Below, piece after piece: positions 1 to 5,449 of a DNA stretch of 9,612 bases. The stretch's first letter is position 1. Every line of letters starts with the position of its first letter. Under the pieces are notes generated by a model. It saw only the letters and a program-made list of their open reading frames with translations. It ran no database searches and had not been told where the DNA came from. The stretch is from Promethearchaeota archaeon (lineage in GTDB: Archaea > Asgardarchaeota > Lokiarchaeia > Sigynarchaeales > SOKP01), in assembly GCA_016839635.1 (NCBI GenBank), contig JAEOTV010000206.1, positions 1 through 9,612 of the forward strand, given 5' to 3'. Position numbers and translations under genes: made by a program.

Positions 1-703
1 TGGTTCTTTTAACATTTGATTTTTCCAATATTTTTTTGATTTCTGGTCTAGAATCTAATTTATCCTCTGGAATAGCTAATTTTCCCCCTCGAATAGGTTC
101 CATAATTATTAATGCTATATTCTTACTCCCCGCATATTCTACTCCTTTAATACCTGCTTGATATTCTAAATCAAGATAGTTAAATTGAATTTGGCAGCAA
201 TCCCAATTATAATAATCAATTATTTCTTTAAAAACTTCAAAATTATCATGAAATGAAAAACCTATATATTTAAATAATCCTTTCTCCCTTGCTTTCTCCA
301 TTTTTTCAATTAAATTTAATTTTTTAATTTTCCTAAGACGGCTCTTAGTCAAACCATGGAATAGATATATGTCAGGTTTAGTTTGTAATCGATCGATTTG
401 TTCACTAAGAAATTTATCAAAATCTTCACTTTTCCTTACCGCCCACATAGGTAATTTTGTAGTAAGATGCACTTTCTCACGATAACCATCCTGAAGCGCC
501 TTTCCTACAATTACCTCACTTTCCCCATTATGGTAAGGATATGCAGTATCGATATAATTTACTCCATTATCAATAGCGTAACGAATCATTTTAATTGCTT
601 CTACTTCATTAACAGTAGTTTGATCAATCATAGGAAATCGCATGGCTCCAAATCCAAGAACAGATACTTCCCAGTCAAGGGATCCCATCTTTCTATATAT
701 CAT
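1..703 (-). CDS. Aldo/keto reductase, N-terminal part (runs off the left edge)
   Basis: This is an NAD(P)H-dependent oxidoreductase of the aldo/keto reductase superfamily; the substrate cannot be told from sequence. The visible 234 residues cover roughly the first two thirds of a TIM barrel. The N-terminus MIYRKMGSLDWEVSVLGFG and the following GAMRFP are typical of the family. The catalytic tetrad is complete: Asp52 (in YIDTAYPY), Tyr57, Lys83 (TTKLP) and His116 (LFHG). GFSFH, around residue 150, is the usual strand motif following it. The style resembles the long archaeal/bacterial COG1453-like branch, which often ends in a ferredoxin-type 4Fe-4S domain, but that end lies outside the window, so this is inference. 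The start is the ATG at 703, because the conserved IYRKMG segment precedes the second Met. The gene is divergent from the small ORF at 964. Confidence 0.9.
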   Translation of the reverse strand, partial: MIYRKMGSLDWEVSVLGFGAMRFPMIDQTTVNEVEAIKMIRYAIDNGVNYIDTAYPYHNGESEVIVGKALQDGYREKVHLTTKLPMWAVRKSEDFDKFLSEQIDRLQTKPDIYLFHGLTKSRLRKIKKLNLIEKMEKAREKGLFKYIGFSFHDNFEVFKEIIDYYNWDCCQIQFNYLDLEYQAGIKGVEYAGSKNIALIIMEPIRGGKLAIPEDKLDSRPEIKKILEKSNVKRT

Positions 704-904
704 CTTTTAGTTCAATTCCTTTTTATGATAGATAATTTAATTTTGAAGGATAATTGAAATTTATTATTAATTTTTTTCAAGAAATTAACTTTTCATGATC
801 ATTGAGACAAAAATATTGTGCAGATATTATAAGTCTTAATAAAATAAGCTCCTCAAAATAAAACTAATTTAAATGCCGAATTAGTAAATGTTCACTGTTT
901 TTTC

Positions 905-914
905 TTTTATAAAG
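905..914 (+). promoter_or_regulatory. Candidate TATA box for the small Cys-rich gene
   Basis: TTTTATAAAG is a good archaeal TATA element. A transcription start about 26 bp downstream would lie near 936, giving a leader of roughly 28 nt to the ATG at 964. The rest of the 704-963 gap between the divergent aldo/keto reductase and this gene is AT-rich, and I see nothing else firm in it. Confidence 0.4.
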
Positions 915-963
915 ATCGGACTGTTATCTAGTAAAATAAGAATTATTTAAAAAGTGATTATGG

Positions 964-1119
964 ATGGCCATTGATGTAGATTTAACAATCGATTTAAATT
1001 TAACTGAGTGTCCTTTTTATCTATCATGCACACTTCCAAAAATACAATTTTTATGTAAAATCCCTGAGTGTAAAAACTGTCCCGATTATATTTCTAGCTT
1101 ACAGAAAATTAGAAAATAA
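964..1119 (+). CDS. Small cysteine-rich protein (51 aa), function unknown
   Basis: I do not recognise this gene. It encodes 51 residues with five cysteines at 16, 22, 31, 36 and 39 (spacing C-x5-C-x8-C-x4-C-x2-C), ending in a CKNCPDY segment, which suggests a small zinc- or iron-sulfur-binding fold. No membrane segment is visible. A stop codon sits three codons upstream in frame, so the ATG at 964 is the only ordinary start. Support for reality comes from the clustered Cys pattern, the TATA-like element upstream, and the way the ORF fills the gap and stops 4 bp before the convergent Nudix gene ends. It could still be chance: no homology test was possible. Confidence 0.55.
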   Translation: MAIDVDLTIDLNLTECPFYLSCTLPKIQFLCKIPECKNCPDYISSLQKIRK

Positions 1120-1123
1120 AAAC

Positions 1124-1831
1124 CTAAAATTTCTTTGTAATTTGGTTTCTATATTTAATATATTTCTTCAAATCTTTGATTTTTTCAAGCTTAAAGCGTT
1201 TTAATCCTAATGCTGGCATAGTAAATTCATAAATTTTTTCAATAAATATGACAATTAAGAAAGCAGTAGCACCCCATATCGTATATTTCTGATTTTCTTC
1301 ATCGATATAATTAAAGTAAAAAATAGGAAACTTTTTATCCTCTATGTCAACAGCCTGTTCTCTAAAATTGGTTTTATTTGTGAAAAAATCAATTGGAATT
1401 TTTAAGATTCTTTGAACTTCTCTCTCATCTCTTACTAAGCCTTGATTTTTATCAATAATTCCAAAAAATGGTGTGATGATATAACGTGTCATTGTAGGAA
1501 AATCATCTAAACATCCTAAAACATTAATTTTTTCACGAGGCACACCTATTTCTTCTTCCGTTTCTCTTAATGCTGTGTCTCTTAAATTTTTATCAAGTTG
1601 GGGGTCAAATTTCCCTCCCGGAAATGACATTTCTCCCCGATGTCTTGTACCCTTATCAGAACGATGAATTAAAACTAAATCATACGGTTTATCTATATAT
1701 GGAATTATTGTAAAAAGCACAGCAGAACTTGTAAAAAAATTATCTTTAATTGAGACTCGTAATGGAGATTTGCATGGATATAAAGCTTTCTTAATCAAGT
1801 CTCTATTAAAAATTAAGTTTGCTTTATCCAT
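1124..1831 (-). CDS. Nudix hydrolase, CoA pyrophosphatase-like (NUDT7/NUDT8/NudL type)
   Basis: Nudix enzymes cleave nucleoside diphosphates linked to another moiety; this branch typically cuts CoA and acyl-CoA to 3',5'-ADP and (acyl-)phosphopantetheine. Using the ATG start, the protein has 235 residues. The CoA-Nudix (UPF0035) signature is visible as LVLIHRSDKGTRHRGEMSFP, leading into the Nudix box, which runs from GGKFDP to LRETEEEIGV with the metal-binding REx2EE core intact. A longer reading begins with TTG at 1843 (four extra residues). I prefer the ATG at 1831 because the probable TATA box (1857-1868) predicts transcription starting near 1836, downstream of the TTG. It is convergent with the small Cys-rich gene and divergent from the zinc-finger-like gene at 1914. 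CoA specificity rests on the motif alone. Confidence 0.88.
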   Translation of the reverse strand: MDKANLIFNRDLIKKALYPCKSPLRVSIKDNFFTSSAVLFTIIPYIDKPYDLVLIHRSDKGTRHRGEMSFPGGKFDPQLDKNLRDTALRETEEEIGVPREKINVLGCLDDFPTMTRYIITPFFGIIDKNQGLVRDEREVQRILKIPIDFFTNKTNFREQAVDIEDKKFPIFYFNYIDEENQKYTIWGATAFLIVIFIEKIYEFTMPALGLKRFKLEKIKDLKKYIKYRNQITKKF

Positions 1832-1856
1832 TTGTTTTAGCAAAAATTTTAAGATA

Positions 1857-1868
1857 TTATATATTAAA
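1857..1868 (-). promoter_or_regulatory. TATA box of the Nudix gene
   Basis: Read on the minus strand the sequence is TTTAATATATAA. Its centre is about 31 bp from the ATG at 1831, predicting an almost leaderless mRNA. This is the main reason to prefer ATG 1831 over TTG 1843. Confidence 0.45.
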
Positions 1869-1913
1869 AAACATAATATTGTATTCTAATAAAGTTTTTA
1901 CAAGTGTTTAACT

Positions 1914-2213
1914 ATGAAACTTCCGAAGGAGATTAAAGATAAAAAAGAATTAACCGGATTGGCTAAAAGTAGAAAATGCTCCATACAAGGTTGTGGAGAA
2001 ATTGCTATTCGGTCACTTTCAGAAAACTCTTGGAAGAAATATATTGAAAAAGCAGGTCTAAAATTTAATAACAATTCTTTTCATAAGATTTATTTGTGTA
2101 AATCCCACTATAATCAAGCTAATAAATATAGGAAATCGCAAGAAAAGATATTTCAGAAAAAGGGATTCTTAGATGATTCGGCAGCAGCTAAAAAAGGAAA
2201 ATGGGAATATTAA
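1914..2213 (+). CDS. Small zinc-finger-like protein (99 aa), function unknown
   Basis: I do not recognise the family. The protein is lysine-rich and basic, with a probable zinc site built from Cys22 and Cys27 (KCSIQGC) and a distant Cys62/His65 pair (LCKSH). Between them is a segment with a small aliphatic core. The C-terminal third (residues 66-99) is highly charged and probably helical. The basic character would fit nucleic-acid or ribosome binding, but that is inference. The ATG at 1914 is the first start. The 82-bp divergent gap to the Nudix gene contains CTAATAAAG near 1886-1894, spaced for a leaderless transcript. Its TAA overlaps the stop of the convergent small membrane-protein gene by 4 bp. 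Confidence 0.75.
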   Translation: MKLPKEIKDKKELTGLAKSRKCSIQGCGEIAIRSLSENSWKKYIEKAGLKFNNNSFHKIYLCKSHYNQANKYRKSQEKIFQKKGFLDDSAAAKKGKWEY

Positions 2214-2335
2214 GGAATTAAAACCATTTCTTCATAAAGAGAATTTAATATTAGATGTTGTCCTTGAATAATTCCTATCACTAAAAGTGATAATCCTATT
2301 AATAAAACTATTATAGCAATTAATTTATTTCTCAT
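2210..2335 (-). CDS. Small single-helix membrane protein (41 aa), function unknown
   Basis: The ORF encodes a short positively charged N-terminus (MRNK), one very hydrophobic stretch of about 20 residues rich in Leu, Ile and Val (residues 5-23), and a short polar tail (QGQHLILNSLYEEMVLIP). This is a plausible small membrane protein with the N-terminus inside. The match of charge, helix length and tail makes it more convincing than a random 41-codon ORF in AT-rich DNA, but no family is recognised. It lies alone between the convergent gene at 1914 (4 bp overlap at the stop codons) and the zinc-ribbon gene ending at 2386. AATATTTTAAAAG-like sequence sits just upstream on its strand. No Shine-Dalgarno sequence is evident. 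Confidence 0.5.
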   Translation of the reverse strand: MRNKLIAIIVLLIGLSLLVIGIIQGQHLILNSLYEEMVLIP

Positions 2336-2385
2336 ATTTATCGACTTTTAAAATATTTGATAATAAAATATTTTTACGAAAAAAC

Positions 2386-3249
2386 CTATTTTGTTAAATC
2401 TTCTAGAGTTTTAATTTTGGTTTCAGTTTTTCTTAATTTTAAGTCAAACTCTTTATCCTTGTCCTTAAACTCATCTTCTGTTATCTCTTTTGCATGAAAT
2501 CTCCCTTTATTAAGTTTTCGTTCACTTGATAATTCTGCTTTTTCCAATTTTAAATCCTTGATCCATAATTTCATTCCTCCTATTAAATCATCTTTCTCCT
2601 TTTCCAGATCAGATTTTTCTTGTTTATATTTTTCTTTTAATTTATCAAAAGTCTCAGCGTCAACTTTGTGTAATTTATGTTCTTTTGAGAGATTTTCAAG
2701 TTGAAATACTTTAGTATCAATATCATTTGCTATTCTTTGAACAATAAAAGGTTCTTCTAAATTTTGCTTAATTACACTCTCTTTTTGTTTCAATTCGTCT
2801 ATTAGAGTTTTTAATGCTTCCAATTTTACAGTAATTTCTTTTTTAAAATTGTGGTCGTACTCATATTTAGGATCTTTAGTAGATTTAGAAAGTTCTGTTA
2901 ATTTTTCAACAAGAACTTTTTTATTTAGTTGGATATCATTATACTCGATATAATAAACCATTTGTTCTTTTACTTCTTCTGGAAGCGGTTTAACATCTCC
3001 TGTTTCTTTAGCTTTTTTAAATATACTTATCTTGAGAGGTTTTGGTTCCTCATCTGTTACTTCTTCTTCCTCTTCTATTATATCTAACTTCTTTTCAACT
3101 AGCTTAGCTTTTTCGTCTTTCTTAGCTTCCTGCATTATTGGTTTCTTTTCTCGCTTAGGCAGATCAGCAAGCTGAGGTTTACCACATATAATACAGAATT
3201 TATCGGAAGGTTTCGTAGGATTTCCACAATAGGGACAAAATTTACTCAT
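2386..3249 (-). CDS. Zinc-ribbon and coiled-coil protein (287 aa)
   Basis: The N-terminus is a classic zinc ribbon with Cys5/Cys8 (FCPYCGN) and Cys19/Cys22 (FCIICGKP). Then comes a charged, disordered linker with a run of acidic residues near 59-69, and from about residue 95 a mostly helical region ending in coiled coil (about 185-285). Two short segments in the C-terminal part look alike: VDAETFDKLKEKY (196-208) and ITEDEFKDKDKEF (256-268). Both recall the helix-turn-helix lead-in of SHOCT-like modules. No enzyme motif, signal peptide or membrane helix is present, so a cytoplasmic scaffold or adaptor role is possible but unproven. Such zinc-ribbon proteins are common in Asgard archaea. The start is the ATG at 3249; the gene is divergent from selB across a 244-bp gap. 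Confidence 0.82.
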   Translation of the reverse strand: MSKFCPYCGNPTKPSDKFCIICGKPQLADLPKREKKPIMQEAKKDEKAKLVEKKLDIIEEEEEVTDEEPKPLKISIFKKAKETGDVKPLPEEVKEQMVYYIEYNDIQLNKKVLVEKLTELSKSTKDPKYEYDHNFKKEITVKLEALKTLIDELKQKESVIKQNLEEPFIVQRIANDIDTKVFQLENLSKEHKLHKVDAETFDKLKEKYKQEKSDLEKEKDDLIGGMKLWIKDLKLEKAELSSERKLNKGRFHAKEITEDEFKDKDKEFDLKLRKTETKIKTLEDLTK

Positions 3250-3460
3250 AAATTCATCAATTTGAAGTTGTTTTAATATCCTTTATTTAAGTAAAAATAT
3301 AACTTTAATTATAAGTCTATTAGAGTCCAATATTTAAAAGAATTATTATGCTATTCTTCATGTTTCTTTCTTTTAAGACTGTCAAAAAATCTAATAACCA
3401 TATAAATCTCAAAATATTTTTTGAAATACGTAAAATTTTATATGATGATCAATAAAAAGG

Positions 3461-3467
3461 TATAAAT
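3461..3467 (+). promoter_or_regulatory. TATA box of selB
   Basis: TATAAAT, preceded by the purine-rich AAAAAGG expected of a TFB recognition element, is centred about 30 bp from the selB ATG. This implies transcription starting near 3490 and a nearly leaderless message. It is the best promoter in the 3250-3493 gap, where I see no RNA gene, only AT-rich DNA and short chance ORFs. Confidence 0.6.
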
Positions 3468-3493
3468 TTTGTTAATTTTTTAAGTTAAGAAAG

Positions 3494-4912
3494 ATGGAAA
3501 TTGAAAATAAAATCCCAATTCACATTGGATTATTTGGACATATTGATTCTGGAAAAACTAAAATTGCTTCAGTACTAAGTCAAATAATTTCCACAGCAGG
3601 TATTGATGCACATCCTCAAAGTAAAGAACGTGGTATTACCATTGATTTAGGATTTACGAGTTTCTTACTTGATAAATACTTAGTTACATTAGTAGATGGC
3701 CCTGGCCATGCTGATTTAATAAAAATTAGTGCTTCCTCTGTAGAAATTATTGATTGTAGTTTAATCGTTATTGATATTAATAAAGGTCCCCAAGTTCAAA
3801 CTGGAGAACATCTAATTATGGTAGAATCTCTTAAGATAGATAAAATTATTGTTATTCTCAATAAGATTGATCTATTCAGTGGTAATATTGAAGAAGAAAT
3901 AAAAAGAACACGAGAATTTTTTGGTTCAACCTCTTTTGGATATGATGTACCTATTTTTGCGGTTTCTGCTAAAAATAAGATGGGGTTTGAAGATTTAAAA
4001 GAAGGGATCTTAAAAACTATAGAATCTTTAAAAGTTGAGAGAAATATAAAAGGAGATGTTATAATTCCTGTTGATCACCATTTTCCTATAAAAGGTATGG
4101 GTGCGATACTAACTGGTACAATATTGAATGGATCTTTAAGTATAAATCAAAATTTGGAAATTGTGCCTATAAAAACCTCCGGTAGAGTTAAAAACATTCA
4201 GATATTTCACCAAAATGTCAACTCAGCAAAAGCAGGTGATAGAGTTGGGATTAATATTAAGGGGATTGATTGGAAAAAAGTTTTTCGGGGTTGTTATGCT
4301 ACATCTAATCCTAATGCTTTTGAAAATTGTGATATAATTGAAGTAAAAGTAAATAATAATCCATTATTCAAACCTAAAACAAGTTTTGGAACTCAAATGC
4401 ATATTACTATAGGAATGTTTACTACCACAGGAAATATTTATCCATACTATGAATTGGATGGAAAGAGAATTCAAACAATAGTAACAAATAAAGATCGAGG
4501 ATTTAAAGCGATAATCTTATTTAAAGAAAAAGTTTTAATTAGGAAGAAGATAATGTTTATGTTGCTCAGCCGATTAGATTTACCTCCAACTACTTTAAGA
4601 ATATTAGGATCGGCAAAATTATTGAAAATTTACAACGAACCACCTACATTTTATAAATACAAAACTAAAAAAGGAATTATCAAAAATCCTGATCATCCTG
4701 AAGGAATCATTTGTACTGGTTTAGCACAAAGCGCTGTTGGTGCGAAAAAAATTATTGGTAAAGTTTTAGAACCACCTTTTACCAAGATTTTGAATACATT
4801 TGGTACTAAAGGTGCTGTTATAGTTGGTATTAGAAACGAAAAAAAACTAGCAAAGAAAGGAGATTCAGTATTTCTCAAAGAATTAAGAAGCTTTCAACTA
4901 AAAAACATTTAA
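3494..4912 (+). CDS. selB: Selenocysteine-specific elongation factor SelB/EFSec
   Basis: This is a translational GTPase that delivers selenocysteyl-tRNA(Sec) to the ribosome at recoded UGA codons. All G motifs are intact: P-loop GHIDSGKT (15-22), switch I ERGITID (45-51), DGPGH (68-72), NKID (123-126) and SAK (158-160). The segment between, with HPQSKERGITIDLGF, matches the PQS.ERGIT(L/I)DLGF signature of eukaryotic and archaeal EFSec rather than EF-Tu or EF1A. Domain II opens with DHHFPIKGMGAILTGTI (194-210), the SelB version of this strand. Domain III and a C-terminal domain IV barrel (about 385-472) complete a normal 472-residue archaeal SelB; the bacterial winged-helix SECIS-binding tail is absent, as expected. 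The ATG at 3494 follows a TATA box at 3461. The protein implies that this organism makes selenoproteins. Confidence 0.93.
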   Translation: MEIENKIPIHIGLFGHIDSGKTKIASVLSQIISTAGIDAHPQSKERGITIDLGFTSFLLDKYLVTLVDGPGHADLIKISASSVEIIDCSLIVIDINKGPQVQTGEHLIMVESLKIDKIIVILNKIDLFSGNIEEEIKRTREFFGSTSFGYDVPIFAVSAKNKMGFEDLKEGILKTIESLKVERNIKGDVIIPVDHHFPIKGMGAILTGTILNGSLSINQNLEIVPIKTSGRVKNIQIFHQNVNSAKAGDRVGINIKGIDWKKVFRGCYATSNPNAFENCDIIEVKVNNNPLFKPKTSFGTQMHITIGMFTTTGNIYPYYELDGKRIQTIVTNKDRGFKAIILFKEKVLIRKKIMFMLLSRLDLPPTTLRILGSAKLLKIYNEPPTFYKYKTKKGIIKNPDHPEGIICTGLAQSAVGAKKIIGKVLEPPFTKILNTFGTKGAVIVGIRNEKKLAKKGDSVFLKELRSFQLKNI

Positions 4913-4952
4913 ATTTTTAAAAATTAATATTAATTTAAGAGAAGTGTTTAAA

Positions 4953-5387
4953 ATGGAAAAAGCAAAAGAATCTGAAATTGATATCAGCCAAGATATACTA
5001 GATGAGCTAATGCGGAATCTAGAAAATCTAGAAGCATCAACAGATTTAGAGGGATCCGCAGTAGTTTCAAAAACGGGGTTAAGAATTGCAAGTTCTGAAA
5101 CTGCTGATGTTGTCTGGGATATTTATAGTGCGAGTCCAGCTACACTAATCTCTTTAGGAGAAAAGATTAGCCAAGGATTAGACCAGGGTGAATTAAGAGA
5201 CATTGTAATTAGAGGGACTAAAGGTTATACGATAATTCTAGTTGGATCTGCTGAGAATAATTTCATGTTATTTACAAATTGTAAAAAAGGGTACAAATTA
5301 GGGTACTATTTTCATAAAATTAGAAAAGCATTTAGGGAAATGGAATCGGTTTTAAAAAAAATTGAAACAAAAGATATGAAGTATTAA
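4953..5387 (+). CDS. Roadblock/LC7 domain protein
   Basis: Single-domain roadblock/LC7 protein of 144 residues. Members of this superfamily (MglB, LAMTOR/Ragulator subunits, dynein light chain roadblock) form dimers and commonly act as regulators or platforms for small GTPases; Asgard archaea have many. The domain spans about residues 13-125 here: an N-terminal helix (ILDELMRNLENLEAS), the characteristic hairpin DLEGSAVVSKTGLRIASS, the long middle helix (SPATLISLGEKIS), and the strands DIVIRGTKGYTIILVG and NNFMLFTNC. The extra C-terminal helix KIRKAFREMESVLKKIE is common in family members. A GTG at 4944 would add three residues; I prefer the ATG at 4953. It starts 40 bp after selB stops on the same strand, so co-transcription is likely, although an AT-rich TATA-like stretch in the gap could give it its own promoter. 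Confidence 0.85.
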   Translation: MEKAKESEIDISQDILDELMRNLENLEASTDLEGSAVVSKTGLRIASSETADVVWDIYSASPATLISLGEKISQGLDQGELRDIVIRGTKGYTIILVGSAENNFMLFTNCKKGYKLGYYFHKIRKAFREMESVLKKIETKDMKY

Positions 5388-5430
5388 TTATTACTACTTA
5401 TTCTCTAAGTTTTGCCTTAATTATAAGTAA

Positions 5431-5447
5431 AAGAAAATAAAAAAAAA
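5431..5447 (-). terminator. T-tract terminator of the DUF4430 protein gene
   Basis: Two bases after the stop codon of the gene at 5450, the minus strand reads a 17-nt tract with 15 T residues (9 T, A, 4 T, C, 2 T). This is the usual form of an archaeal intrinsic terminator. It is also the likely stop for any antisense reading into the convergent roadblock gene. Confidence 0.5.
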
Positions 5448-5449
5448 TC

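Noticed and set aside
467..757. 96-codon plus-strand ORF
   Set aside because: It lies antisense to the aldo/keto reductase, whose catalytic tetrad and family motifs are clear, and its own product has no recognisable pattern.
744..759. A fourth copy of the GGTAARTTATCCTACA element upstream of the aldo/keto reductase (minus strand)
   Set aside because: It matches at only 12 of 16 positions, lacks the leading GG, and the TATA spacing differs; expected by chance in AT-rich DNA.
3348..3455. 35-codon plus-strand ORF between the zinc-ribbon gene and selB
   Set aside because: No domain, charge pattern or ribosome-binding site supports it; it probably reflects AT-rich intergenic sequence.
4693..4878. 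61-codon minus-strand ORF
   Set aside because: It is antisense to the C-terminal domain of SelB; the composition is that of a reverse reading of coding DNA.
5395..5429. Short inverted repeat TACTTAT/ATAAGTA behind the roadblock gene as a hairpin terminator
   Set aside because: Only seven AT-rich base pairs with a 21-nt loop and no following T-tract on the plus strand.
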